Positions 1 through 7,760 of a DNA stretch of 16,794 nucleotides are shown here, in pieces. A program made the translations under genes and the position numbers. This DNA comes from Actinoplanes liguriensis. Lineage in GTDB: Bacteria > Actinomycetota > Actinomycetes > Mycobacteriales > Micromonosporaceae. The stretch lies in assembly GCA_000715855.1 (NCBI GenBank), contig KL571195.1:153845-170638 (forward strand), in the 5' to 3' direction. The notes under the pieces were generated by a model. The model worked only from the letters and a program-made list of their open reading frames with translations, made no database searches and was not told the origin of the DNA. The first letter of the stretch is position 1. Each line of letters opens with the position of its first letter.

Positions 1-2
1 CC

Positions 3-440
3 CGGGTGCTGATGCTGACCGCCAGCGCCTCGGTCGCCGACCGGGTCGAGGGCCTGCAGCTGGGCGCCGACGACTACCTGCCGAAGCCGTTCGCGTTCCG
101 GGAGTTGTCGGCCCGGGTCGCGGCGCTGGGGCGGCGGGCCCGTCCGGCCGCGCCGCCGGTGCTGCGCCGGGCCGGGATCAGCCTCGATCCGTACCGGCGG
201 GAGGTGCACCGCGACGGGCGCTACGTCCCGCTCTCCCGCAAGGAGTTCGCGGTGCTCGCCGAGCTGCTGCGGGCGGACGGCACCGCGGTGTCGGCGGAGA
301 CGCTGCTGGAGAAGGCGTGGGACGAGAACGCCGACCCGTTCACCCACGCCGTCCGGATGACCATCCTCAAGCTGCGCCGCAAACTCGGTGACCCGCCGGT
401 GGTGCTGACCGAGCCGGGAGTGGGGTATCGGATCCGATGA
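3..440 (+). CDS. OmpR/PhoB-type response regulator, 5' truncated by window edge
   Basis: This is the C-terminal part of a two-component response regulator. The frame is already open at the window edge, so the start lies outside. The visible part begins late in the receiver domain: the LTAS segment (switch Thr/Ser) and then the conserved KPF lysine-proline after GADDY. A linker follows, then a winged-helix effector domain ending in the usual VGYRIR beta hairpin. The phospho-accepting aspartate is not in the window. The stop codon overlaps the start of the histidine kinase gene (ATGA), so the two are translationally coupled and almost certainly form a cognate pair. The target genes cannot be told from the sequence. 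Confidence 0.93.
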   Translation, partial: RVLMLTASASVADRVEGLQLGADDYLPKPFAFRELSARVAALGRRARPAAPPVLRRAGISLDPYRREVHRDGRYVPLSRKEFAVLAELLRADGTAVSAETLLEKAWDENADPFTHAVRMTILKLRRKLGDPPVVLTEPGVGYRIR

Positions 441-1555
441 ATCTCAATCTCACCGTCCGCGGCCGCCTGACCCTGGTCTACGGCGGGCTGTTCGTGCTGG
501 CCGGGCTGATTCTGCTCGGTGCGACGTACGTGCTGGTCGGCCGGGACGGCATGGCCGCCGGCAGCGTGCAGCGCGCCTCCGAGGCGGTCATCGGCCCGGA
601 CGGGCAGCCCGCGATCAACACCATCGTCAAGGACACCCGCGCCGACACCATGCACGCGCTGCTCACCCAGGGCCTGATCGCCCTGCTCGTGGTGAGCCTG
701 GCGGCGATCGCGCTGGGCTGGCTGATCGCCGGGCGGATGCTGCAGCCGCTGCACGCGATCACCGCGGCCGCCCGCCGGATCGCCGAGTCCCCGGCCGCCG
801 ACCGTGGCCTGCACGAGCGGATCGGCATGACGGGGCCGGACGACGAGGTGAAGCAGCTCGCCGACACGTTCGACGTGATGCTGGCGCGGCTCGACCAGTC
901 GTTCGACGGGCAGCGCCGGTTCATCGCCAACGCGTCGCACGAGCTGCGCACGCCGCTGACCTTGAACCGAACGCTGCTCGAGGTCGCCCTGACCCCGGAG
1001 ACGGCCTCCCCGGAGGTACGGCAGCTGGGCAGCACCCTGCTGGCGATCAACGATCGGCACAGCCGGCTCATCGACGGGCTGCTCCTGCTCGCACGCTCGG
1101 ACCGGGAGGTCACCGAGCGGTCGTACGTCGATCTCGCCGACATCGTCGACCACGTGGCCGTGTCGGACACCGTGAAGGTCGTCGCCGAGCCGTTCGAGGC
1201 GGCCGTGCTCGGTGATCCGGTGCTGCTGGAACGCCTGGTGCAGAACCTGGTGGAGAACGGGGTGCGGCACAACGTCCCGGTGAACGGCTGGGTCAGGGTG
1301 ACCACGCTGACCAGGCCGGACGGCTGGGTCGAGCTGCGTGTCTCGAACTCCGGGCCGGTCGTTCCCCGGTACGAGGTGCCGGGCCTGTTCGAGCCGTTCC
1401 ACCGTTACCGCAGCGAGCGGCTCGTTTCCCCGGGCGCCGGGCTGGGCCTGTCCATCGTCCGGGCGGTCGCCCGGGCGCACGGCGGCGAGGCCCGGGCCGA
1501 CTCCCGCGAGGAGGGCGGCCTGGACGTCGCCGTGCTCCTGCCCCGCGCCCCGTAG
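437..1555 (+). CDS. Two-component sensor histidine kinase
   Basis: A 372-residue membrane kinase, cognate to the overlapping response regulator. A short N-terminal cytoplasmic stretch is followed by TM1 (about 13-33), a small extracytoplasmic loop of about 45 residues, TM2 (about 78-97) and a HAMP linker (about 98-150). The dimerisation/phosphoacceptor domain has the H-box ASHELRTPL with His168. The ATPase domain shows the N-box (QNLVENGVRHN, 269-279), an NSG segment (304-306) in the place of a canonical D-x-G-x-G box, and the G2 box GAGLGLSIV (333-341). The small sensor loop has no recognisable ligand-binding domain, so the signal is unknown. Starting at ATG 437 gives the 4-bp overlap with the regulator. 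It runs convergent to the transporter gene that follows, with 16 bp between the stops. Confidence 0.95.
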   Translation: MNLNLTVRGRLTLVYGGLFVLAGLILLGATYVLVGRDGMAAGSVQRASEAVIGPDGQPAINTIVKDTRADTMHALLTQGLIALLVVSLAAIALGWLIAGRMLQPLHAITAAARRIAESPAADRGLHERIGMTGPDDEVKQLADTFDVMLARLDQSFDGQRRFIANASHELRTPLTLNRTLLEVALTPETASPEVRQLGSTLLAINDRHSRLIDGLLLLARSDREVTERSYVDLADIVDHVAVSDTVKVVAEPFEAAVLGDPVLLERLVQNLVENGVRHNVPVNGWVRVTTLTRPDGWVELRVSNSGPVVPRYEVPGLFEPFHRYRSERLVSPGAGLGLSIVRAVARAHGGEARADSREEGGLDVAVLLPRAP

Positions 1556-1571
1556 CCGCCCGGCGGCGAGG

Positions 1572-2405
1572 TCAGGCGGCAGCGGGGACCGTCTCGTCGA
1601 CCGGGCCGGCGCTGCGCCGTGCCAGGCCGATCACGCCCGCCGTCATCACCAGCGCCGCCGAGGCCGCGGCGAGCAGGCCCACCGTGCCGAAGCGGACCCC
1701 CTCACCGAGGACGACCACCCCGGCGACGGACGCCACCAACGGATTCGTGACGCTGACCGTGGCCAGTGGCGCGGCCAGGCCGGCGCCCCGGTAGGACAAC
1801 TGGCCCAGCAGGTAGCCACTCGCCGCGAACGCCACCACCATCGTGCCCGCGGTCGGGGACACCCGCGCCGCGCCGTCGCTGGTGAACGACGCCAGGACGG
1901 CCTTGGACAGCACCGACGCGATCCCGAACGCCACCCCGGACGCCCCGGCCAGCAGCACCTGTCTCTTATACACACGCCACGCACCGGCCGCGCACAGGAA
2001 GACCACCACCGCGGTGATCGACGACAGCACCCGGACGGCCCGCTCGGTGAGCAGCGCCGGATCGCCCGAATCCACCGAGAGCGACAGGATCAGCGCCAGC
2101 CCGGCGACGGTCAGCGCGGCGTCCCGCCAGGCCGCCGGGGTGACCCGGCTCCGATACCGCACGACGTGGATGGGCAGCGCGAACAGCAGCGTCAGCGTGC
2201 CGAGGGCCTGCACCACGGCGACCGTCCCGAAGTTGAGCGCCACCACGTGCAGCGCCACCCCGGCCCCGGTGAGCAGCAGCGCCACCGCCCAGCGCGACCA
2301 CCCGCGGTGGCCCTGCTCGGCGAGTCGCTCCTGGGCCACGGCCGCCGCCGCGTAGGCGGCCGCGGACAACACCGACAACCCGGCGGCCCACCCCAGTGAT
2401 CCCAT
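1572..2405 (-). CDS. EamA/DMT-family membrane transporter (contains adapter-derived residues)
   Basis: A 277-residue, very hydrophobic protein of the drug/metabolite transporter (EamA) type; the substrate is unknown. About nine membrane segments are visible, four to five in each half, consistent with the two-repeat EamA layout. ATG 2405 was chosen because a good ribosome site (GAGGTGG on the minus strand) lies just upstream and the first helix begins right after it; longer in-frame starts read through non-hydrophobic sequence. Residues 145-149 read VYKRQ, the translation of the Tn5/Nextera mosaic end at 1959-1974. They fall in a loop between the fifth and sixth helices. The frame stays open, but the true sequence there is unknown and some bases may be missing. 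Confidence 0.85.
   Translation of the reverse strand: MGSLGWAAGLSVLSAAAYAAAAVAQERLAEQGHRGWSRWAVALLLTGAGVALHVVALNFGTVAVVQALGTLTLLFALPIHVVRYRSRVTPAAWRDAALTVAGLALILSLSVDSGDPALLTERAVRVLSSITAVVVFLCAAGAWRVYKRQVLLAGASGVAFGIASVLSKAVLASFTSDGAARVSPTAGTMVVAFAASGYLLGQLSYRGAGLAAPLATVSVTNPLVASVAGVVVLGEGVRFGTVGLLAAASAALVMTAGVIGLARRSAGPVDETVPAAA
1959..1974 (-). other. Tn5/Nextera mosaic-end remnant inside a gene (probable assembly artefact)
   Basis: The 16 bases CTGTCTCTTATACACA match the first 16 bases of the transposase mosaic end used in tagmentation libraries (CTGTCTCTTATACACATCT). It is AT-rich, unlike everything around it, and it lies within the EamA transporter reading frame. An 18-base form of the same sequence ends the window, which supports untrimmed adapter over chance. 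Confidence 0.9.
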
Positions 2406-2828
2406 CGGCCCCACCTCGCCGGCGCTCGCGGACGCCCTCCTCGAAAATACCGGGCGAACGGCTCGGGAACACCTGAAAGTGGCACGAACCATTCCGGGGG
2501 AACCGGTCCAGCCATCCGGGAAAATCTGTTTCGGCCGCCCGCCGGCGCTGCCACGATCCGGGATCAGGCGTTGCACAGGGCAGCGGGAGCCACCCGGGAC
2601 GGCGAGGTGCTGAACCGCTCGAACCACCCGCCCGTAATCCACCCGAAACCCGAGCAACACCGACCCGAGGCCCCGGCGAACCGACCGGTAGTTGGGACCT
2701 CACCCACACCGCACCGGCCCGCACCTCCGAGGGGACTACCCTTGACGCCCTGTGAACTGGGCTTCGGCGTGGCGGCCCGGGCGGCCCGATCTAGGCCCGG
2801 CGGCCTACCGAACATGGAACGGAAGATG
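2406..2828. promoter_or_regulatory. Divergent intergenic region between transporter and serA
   Basis: About 420 bp with no supported gene. It must hold the promoters of the minus-strand transporter and of serA. Visible items: a good minus-strand ribosome site next to 2405, a TTGACG that could be a -35 element at about 2741 with no clear partner, and an inverted GGTAGT (from about 2686) / ACTACC (about 2733) pair. An open frame extends serA upstream to 2571, but its residues (Pro/Arg-rich, no fold) do not resemble SerA. I see no convincing riboswitch or terminator here. Confidence 0.5.
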
Positions 2829-4043
2829 ATGATCGATCAGGCCAAGGTGCGAGTCCTGCTGTTGGAGAGCATCCACCCGGATGCGGTGTCCCGCCTCGAG
2901 GAGGACGGCTTCGCGGTCGAGTCGGTGTCCAGCGCGCTGGACGAGGCCGAGCTGATCGAGCGCATCTCCGGGGTGCACCTGCTGGGCATCCGCTCGAAGA
3001 CGAAGGTCACCGCGAAGGTGCTGGAGGCCGCCGACAGCCTGGTGGCGATCGGCGCGTTCTGCATCGGCACCGACCAGATCGACCTGACCACCGCCTCGGC
3101 GTCGGGCGTCGCGGTCTTCAACGCCCCCTTCTCGAACACCCGCTCGGTCGTGGAGCTGGCGATCGCCGAGATCATCGCGATGACCCGCCGCCTCACCGAG
3201 AAGAACACGCTGATGCACCAGGGCGTGTGGGACAAGTCGGCGGACGGCGCGCACGAGATCCGCGGCCGCCGGCTCGGCATCATCGGCTACGGCAACATCG
3301 GCACCCAGCTGTCGGTGCTGGCGGAGAACCTGGGCATGTCGGTCTCGTTCTTCGACACCGCCGACAAGCTGGCGCTGAGCAACGCGCACCGCTGCTCGAG
3401 CATCGAGGAGCTGCTCGAGACCTGTGACATCGTCACCCTGCACGTGGACGGCCGGCCGGGGAACTCCGGCTTCTTCGGCGCCGAGCAGTTCGCCATGATG
3501 CGCCCGGGCAGCCTCTTCCTCAACCTGTCCCGCGGCATCGTGGTCGACCACGCCGCGCTGCGTGACGCGTTGACGAGCGGCCACCTGGCCGGCGCCGCGG
3601 TCGACGTCTTCCCGACCGAGCCGAAGGGCCGGGGCGACGAGTTCCTCTCCGAGCTGCGCGGCCTGCCGAACGTGATCCTCACCCCGCACATCGGCGGTTC
3701 GACCGAGGAGGCGCAGTCGGACATCGGCGGCTTCGTGGCGAACAAGCTGGCCAAGTTCCTCAGCGACGGCAACACCACGCTCAGCGTGAACCTGCCCGGC
3801 GTGGTCCTGCCGGAGCAGCCCGGCCTGCACCGGGTCGTGCACGTGCACCACAACACCCCGGGCGTGCTGGCGCAGGTCAACCGGATCCTGGCCGAGCACA
3901 ACGTGAACGTCGAGGGCCAGCTACTGAGCACCCGCGGCGAGTACGGATACCTGATCACCGACATCGGCAAGGGCTACAGCGACTCGGTGCTGGAGCAGCT
4001 GCGCGCCATGGAGCAGACGGTCCGCCTGCGCGTCTTGTCCTGA
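2829..4043 (+). CDS. serA: D-3-phosphoglycerate dehydrogenase, E. coli type with ACT domain
   Basis: Catalyses NAD-dependent oxidation of 3-phosphoglycerate to 3-phosphohydroxypyruvate, the first step of serine synthesis, in the cytoplasm. The 404-residue protein closely follows E. coli SerA (410 residues): VAIGAFCIGTDQIDL and NAPFSNTRSV in the substrate domain, the Rossmann motif GYGNIG (153-158), then Arg235 (SRG), Glu264 (PTEP) and His287 (TPHIGGST), which are the family catalytic residues. The C-terminal ACT domain (about 336-404) is the serine-sensing part in E. coli, so feedback inhibition is likely. It lacks the extra intervening domain of the long mycobacterial SerA. Starts at 2814, 2826 and 2829 are all in frame; ATG 2826/2829 is favoured because GGAACGG lies just upstream. 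A genome of this group may also carry a long-form SerA elsewhere, which cannot be tested here. Confidence 0.93.
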   Translation: MIDQAKVRVLLLESIHPDAVSRLEEDGFAVESVSSALDEAELIERISGVHLLGIRSKTKVTAKVLEAADSLVAIGAFCIGTDQIDLTTASASGVAVFNAPFSNTRSVVELAIAEIIAMTRRLTEKNTLMHQGVWDKSADGAHEIRGRRLGIIGYGNIGTQLSVLAENLGMSVSFFDTADKLALSNAHRCSSIEELLETCDIVTLHVDGRPGNSGFFGAEQFAMMRPGSLFLNLSRGIVVDHAALRDALTSGHLAGAAVDVFPTEPKGRGDEFLSELRGLPNVILTPHIGGSTEEAQSDIGGFVANKLAKFLSDGNTTLSVNLPGVVLPEQPGLHRVVHVHHNTPGVLAQVNRILAEHNVNVEGQLLSTRGEYGYLITDIGKGYSDSVLEQLRAMEQTVRLRVLS

Positions 4044-4049
4044 GGTGAC

Positions 4050-4085
4050 GACGGGCCTTTCCGCGCGACCGCGGGAGGGCCCGTC
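4050..4085. terminator. Bidirectional terminator hairpin between convergent genes
   Basis: A nearly perfect 16-bp stem (GACGGGCCTTTCCGCG pairing with CGCGGGAGGGCCCGTC, with two G-U pairs) closes a 4-base loop (4066-4069). It lies directly after serA, and its right end touches the stop codon of the minus-strand gene. No strong U-tract follows on either strand, as is common in high-GC actinobacteria. Confidence 0.75.
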
Positions 4086-5590
4086 TACCCCGCCTCCACG
4101 CTCAGCAGCGTGATCTTCGAGGCGGCCTCGACGTCGTACCGCCCGGTGGTGTTCCAGTCCTTCGGCGTCAGCGTCGACCCGGGCGCCACGTCACGGAGGG
4201 TCCGCGCTCCCGCGGTCACCGTCGACGCCCCGCCACCGACCTTGACCCGGATCGGGTTCCCGGCCGGCGCCCGCAGGGTCAGATCGTCCACCCCGCCGGT
4301 GATCTTCACGGGCACGGTTCCGGACGCCTTCGACAGCTCCAGCACGGCCCGGCGTGTCCCGCCGACCATCTCGATCCCGTCGACCAGCCCGTCGCCGAGA
4401 TCCACGTCGCTCTCCGCGGAGTACCCGGAGAACCGCAGCGTCCAGCGCACCTGCGCGGCCAGCACCACGTCGACCTCGCCGTCCGCGCCGGAGCCGTCCC
4501 GGTTCATCTGCAGACGTACCCCGGCGTCGTTGAGCTCCGGGCTGGGCCGCAGCGGCGAACCGTCGGGGGTGCTGATCCGGAACAGGTCGTCACCGATGTC
4601 GGCGACCGTCACCCGGATCCGGTCGCTGGCCGCGAGCATCTCGAACGCCGCCTTGGTCCGGCCGTTGACCGGCGCGGTGACCAGCCGGGAGTTGTCCGCG
4701 GGTGGGCCGCCGCCGAGGTTCAGCATGTCGTTGATCTTCGAGTCCGGCCCGGAGTAGAAGACCACTCCGGTCGCCGCGATCACCAGCACCGCGATCGTGC
4801 CGAGCAGCGCCATCCCTGCGGTGACCAGCCGGGATCGCCGGGGCCGCACGAGGGGCGCCATCCGGGCCGCGGGGGCGGCAGCGCCCTGGCCCGGCATCGC
4901 GCGCGGGACGTCGAGCGTGTCCGCCCAGGTCGTACCCTCCCAGGAGGGGAATCCGCCGTCCGTTCCGGGCGCCTGCCGGGCAGTCGCCTCCGGCGCCGCC
5001 CATCCCGCTGCCGCCGGCGAGGTCGGCACGGCGTCAGGAGGATTTCTCCGTACGATCGGAAGCCCGCCCGACTCCGCCTCGACCACCGGGAAAGCACCGG
5101 AGTCGTCCCGCCCGCCCAGCGGCCGGTTGCCGCTGATCGGCCCGGCGCTGAACCCGAACGAGGCTCGCCCCGGCCCGCCCGGTGACGCGGGCCCGTACTC
5201 CGGCGGCGACACCGGCGCGGCGGCCGGCGGCTCATAGGAGTGCGTGCCCGGCTGCGGCTCGTAGGAGTGCGCGCCCGCGGCCGGCTGGAAGGGCGCCGGA
5301 TCGGCCGGGGACGGCGACGGCTGTGCTCCGGACTCCTCGTTGTCCCCGAACCATCCGCCCGCGGGCGGCTCCACCGGTCCGATCGGGGAGCTGGTCTGCT
5401 GCCCGGGCTGCTGACGGTAGATCCGGTCCCGGTCGCCCTTGCGGCGCTGCGGCAGGGCGGACGGCGTGGACGGCGACGAGGACGAGGACGAGGACGATAA
5501 GGACGACGAGGATGAAGCCGACGAAAGTGACGATGACGGCGCCGGAACGCCCGACTCCGGCGTCATGCCGTCCATGACGATTCGGTCCAC
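4085..5590 (-). CDS. Membrane-anchored protein with long Ser/Pro-rich cytoplasmic tail, function unknown
   Basis: About 501 residues, not recognised as a named family. The first 35-40 residues contain a run dominated by serine, followed by about 200 residues rich in Pro, Gly, Ala and Ser that look disordered and include two HSYEP repeats. A basic stretch (RPRRSR) precedes one transmembrane helix (about 255-278). The remaining 220 residues are outside the cell and look beta-rich, with alternating hydrophobic/polar residues and many Gly and Asp, similar in style to adhesin-like or DUF4097-like repeats; that is inference only. A GTG start at 5590 is chosen because GGGGAGAGG lies nine bases upstream; ATG 5575 is an alternative. 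It lies about 100 bp downstream of a LuxR-type regulator on the same strand, so co-expression is possible. Confidence 0.75.
   Translation of the reverse strand: MDRIVMDGMTPESGVPAPSSSLSSASSSSSLSSSSSSSSPSTPSALPQRRKGDRDRIYRQQPGQQTSSPIGPVEPPAGGWFGDNEESGAQPSPSPADPAPFQPAAGAHSYEPQPGTHSYEPPAAAPVSPPEYGPASPGGPGRASFGFSAGPISGNRPLGGRDDSGAFPVVEAESGGLPIVRRNPPDAVPTSPAAAGWAAPEATARQAPGTDGGFPSWEGTTWADTLDVPRAMPGQGAAAPAARMAPLVRPRRSRLVTAGMALLGTIAVLVIAATGVVFYSGPDSKINDMLNLGGGPPADNSRLVTAPVNGRTKAAFEMLAASDRIRVTVADIGDDLFRISTPDGSPLRPSPELNDAGVRLQMNRDGSGADGEVDVVLAAQVRWTLRFSGYSAESDVDLGDGLVDGIEMVGGTRRAVLELSKASGTVPVKITGGVDDLTLRAPAGNPIRVKVGGGASTVTAGARTLRDVAPGSTLTPKDWNTTGRYDVEAASKITLLSVEAG
5455..5535 (-). repeat. Low-complexity serine-codon tract
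   Basis: Roughly 80 bp of near-triplet repeats (GACGAG/GAGGAC on the plus strand) that encode the poly-serine segment on the minus strand. Such tracts are prone to slippage, so length may vary between strains. The opposite frame reads Asp/Glu and is not taken as coding. Confidence 0.75.
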
Positions 5591-5660
5591 GGCCGATGTC
5601 CTCTCCCCTGCAGCGCCGTCACGTGGCGCCCGCAAGAGAACACGGATAGCAGCGCTCGGC

Positions 5661-5674
5661 GGATCAGATGATCC
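5661..5674. promoter_or_regulatory. Short perfect palindrome, possible operator
   Basis: GGATCAGATGATCC has 6-bp arms around a 2-base centre, in the 100-bp gap upstream of the membrane-anchored protein and just after the LuxR-type regulator gene. Position fits an operator, but nothing links it to a known regulator. Confidence 0.3.
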
Positions 5675-5692
5675 ACGATGGAAAACGTGAAT

Positions 5693-6358
5693 TCATCGGA
5701 GCTCGGGCCGGACCAGCCCGCGACGGGTCGCGATGGCCACCGCCTCGAGCTGGCTGTGCGCCCCGAGCTTGGCCAGGACCGACTTCTGATAGCCCCGGCA
5801 GGTGTGCACGCTGATGCCCAGCCGGCGGGCCACGGCCCGGGCGTCCAGACCGGCCGCCATCAGCTGCAACACCTCGTCCTCACGGGCGGTCAGCCCGCTC
5901 GGCGCCCTGGTCACGGTGGCCGGGCTGGTGCTGCGCAGCAGGCGGGCCATGATGTCGGTGGAGACGGTCATGCCGCCGCCGTGCGCGGTGCGCAGCGCGT
6001 TCAGCACGTCGGCGAGCGCGCCGTTCTTCGAGATGAAGCCGGCGGCGCCGATCGCGGTGGCCCGGCCGATCTGGGCCGGGTCCTCGCGGGCAGTGAGGAT
6101 CACCACACGGGTGTCCGGCTGACGCACCAGGATGAGCTGAGCGATCGCGAGGCCGTCCGCATCGGACAGGTCGGGATCGAGCAGGATCACATTCGGCGAC
6201 AGCTCGGAGGAGAGATGCAGCGCCTCCTGGCCGGTCCGCGCGTGGCCCACCCAGCGCAGGTCCGGCTGCCCGGCCAGAGCGTGCCCCAGCAGCTCAGCAA
6301 AGGTCTGGTGACCGTCGACGACGAGCACTCGGATCGCCTCGTCGTTCCCCATGCGCAC
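5693..6358 (-). CDS. LuxR/NarL-family response regulator
   Basis: A 221-residue DNA-binding response regulator. The receiver domain (about 8-125) has phospho-acceptor Asp61 (ILLDPD), switch Thr89 and Lys111 (SKNG). The acidic pair normally needed for magnesium is reduced: the sequence reads VVDGH, with Asp15 followed by Gly where most family members have a second Asp. The C-terminal LuxR helix-turn-helix (about 154-217) begins LTAREDEVLQLMAAG and continues RLGISVHTCRGY. No cognate histidine kinase is adjacent, so it may be an orphan. A GTG start at 6358 gives a good distance to GAGG; ATG 6352 is possible. It is divergent from the SARP-like gene. Confidence 0.92.
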   Translation of the reverse strand: MRMGNDEAIRVLVVDGHQTFAELLGHALAGQPDLRWVGHARTGQEALHLSSELSPNVILLDPDLSDADGLAIAQLILVRQPDTRVVILTAREDPAQIGRATAIGAAGFISKNGALADVLNALRTAHGGGMTVSTDIMARLLRSTSPATVTRAPSGLTAREDEVLQLMAAGLDARAVARRLGISVHTCRGYQKSVLAKLGAHSQLEAVAIATRRGLVRPELR

Positions 6359-6565
6359 ACCATCCTCTGTCCAACTCCTCAGCCCGGCGGGCCCCGCGCA
6401 GTCTAAGGACTACCCACCACCGTGCCGCCCTACCAATAGGCGAGCGTTGTGCCACGGCGACGCCAGGTTGCCATCCGAGCGGTCGTTATAACCAGTCTTT
6501 CGGCCGAGGGCACCCCCCGCATTGGGGCTTGCTGGCACACGACGGCACCGAGACGATTCTGAATC

Positions 6566-7054
6566 ATGTACGACATCCAGCTCTTCGGCCGCATCGAGGT
6601 CCGCACCCGCGGCGTCCGCCTCGCGGGCGACGACCTCGGCGGGGACCGCCCGCGACGGTTGCTCGCCCTCCTGGCGCTGCACGGCGAGCAGTCCCTTGTG
6701 GAGCTGTCCGACCTGATCGGCGCCCCGCCGGCCACGGTGAAGGCCGATCTGAAGGTGCTGCGCGACCGGCTGGAGCCGGGTGTCCGCGGCCGCGACTCGG
6801 TCGTGGTCGGCAACAGCGGGAGCTACCGGCTGGACACCGAGCGTGTCCGGGTCGACGTGGCCACCTTCGACCAGCTCATCGCCGCCGCCGAGGGCCGCTC
6901 GCCGGAACGCGCCGCCCGCCCGCTGACCGCCGCGGGGTTCCTGGCCAGCCGTCCGCTGCTGGAGGACGAGGACACGCCGTGGGCCGCTGAGCTGCGCGCG
7001 AAGTACACGGCGAAGCTCACGACCGCCCGCACTCCGGTCGGCATCGCCATCTGA
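6566..7054 (+). CDS. Short SARP/AfsR-like transcriptional regulator
   Basis: A 162-residue protein with an OmpR-like winged-helix domain (about 1-98). It starts YDIQLFGRIEVR, has PRRLLALLALHG in the first helices, and ends with the wing segment GNSGSYRLD. What follows (VDVATFDQLIAAAEG to WAAELRAKY, about 97-147) matches only the start of the bacterial transcriptional activator domain (BTAD). Classical SARPs are about 250-280 residues with a full three-TPR BTAD, so this is a reduced form ending after roughly one repeat. The stop is clean and no continuing frame is seen, so it is probably a genuine short family member, not a frameshift. The gene has no clear Shine-Dalgarno and lies divergent from a LuxR-type regulator with about 200 bp between. 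Targets are unknown. Confidence 0.8.
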   Translation: MYDIQLFGRIEVRTRGVRLAGDDLGGDRPRRLLALLALHGEQSLVELSDLIGAPPATVKADLKVLRDRLEPGVRGRDSVVVGNSGSYRLDTERVRVDVATFDQLIAAAEGRSPERAARPLTAAGFLASRPLLEDEDTPWAAELRAKYTAKLTTARTPVGIAI

Positions 7055-7134
7055 GAAAAGCGGCAAAACGCCGTACCGCTGGAAATCGGGGAAAACCGCG
7101 AGCGCGCAGCGGAGCGGAGGCGGAGAATCGCCGC

Positions 7135-7734
7135 GTGCTCGACGTCCCGATCGCGCTGTTGCCCGTGCCGCTGGCCCCGGAGATCTCGCTCCATCTCGTC
7201 GACGCGCCGCTCGGGCTCTTCGACCTGACCGGCGGCGAGTTCCACAGCGACACCCCGCCACCGTTCTGGGCGTTCGTCTGGGCCGGCGGCCAGGCCCTGG
7301 CCCGTTACCTGCTGGATCATCCGGACGAGGCGGCCGGTCGCCGGGTGCTCGACCTGGCCACCGGCTCCGGGGTCGCCGCGATCGCCGCGGCCCGCGCCGG
7401 AGCGGCCGAGGTCGCCGCGACCGACATCGACCCGGCCGCGGTCGCCGCCGCCCACCGCAACGCCGTGGCCAACGACCTCACGCTGGCCGAGCAGGTGGAG
7501 CGGCCGGAGCTCGTGCTGGCGGGTGACGTCTATTACAGCCCGACGGTCGCCCCGCAGATCACCACGCAATTGCGCACGTTCCGCCGGAACGGGGCGTCCG
7601 TGCTGGTTGGCGACCCCGGTCGGGGGTACTTCCCGGAACGGCTCTTCGAACTGGTCACCGAATATGTCGTACCGGTGCCGGAGAGTCTGGAGGAGACCGG
7701 TGAGCTGCGGACCGGGGTCTGGCGCATGCGCTGA
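7135..7734 (+). CDS. Class I SAM-dependent methyltransferase, COG3897/METTL20-like
   Basis: A 199-residue Rossmann-fold methyltransferase. The N-terminal PPPFWAFVWAGGQALARYL (41-59) and the SAM-binding motif I VLDLATGSG (71-79), the acidic loop TDIDP (96-100) and AGDVYYS (129-135) match the group of predicted nicotinamide/protein-lysine methyltransferases. The methyl acceptor cannot be told. Compared with what I recall of the family, the stretch between ANDLTL and VLAGDV (112-131) is short and lacks the usual Asp-containing motif, so there may be a natural deletion of 10-15 residues. GTG 7135 is preceded by GGAGGCGGAG at a suitable distance. Gene context (SARP-like regulator before, MarR operon after) does not suggest a pathway. 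Confidence 0.82.
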   Translation: MLDVPIALLPVPLAPEISLHLVDAPLGLFDLTGGEFHSDTPPPFWAFVWAGGQALARYLLDHPDEAAGRRVLDLATGSGVAAIAAARAGAAEVAATDIDPAAVAAAHRNAVANDLTLAEQVERPELVLAGDVYYSPTVAPQITTQLRTFRRNGASVLVGDPGRGYFPERLFELVTEYVVPVPESLEETGELRTGVWRMR

Positions 7735-7760
7735 CCTGGAGATGCGTTCACCACACAACA

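Noticed and set aside
221..1480. A 419-codon open frame on the minus strand, opposite the two-component genes
   Set aside because: Low-complexity Arg/Gly/Val/His sequence with no domain; the opposite strand encodes a clear kinase with all its motifs.
1959..1974. The mosaic end taken as a real Tn5-like transposon end
   Set aside because: No transposase, no second inverted end nearby and no target-site duplication; the same sequence at the window end points to library adapter.
1646..1984. A minus-strand frame and a plus-strand frame that read through the internal mosaic end
   Set aside because: They are other frames of the transporter gene and contain adapter-derived residues (CIRDR, LLYTRH).
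2571..2828. An upstream extension of serA by 86 codons
   Set aside because: The added sequence is Pro/Arg-rich, has no similarity to SerA, and would replace the needed promoter space; the ribosome site lies just before 2826/2829.
2805..3899. A 364-codon open frame on the minus strand, opposite serA
   Set aside because: Shadow of serA; no domain, and serA is certain.
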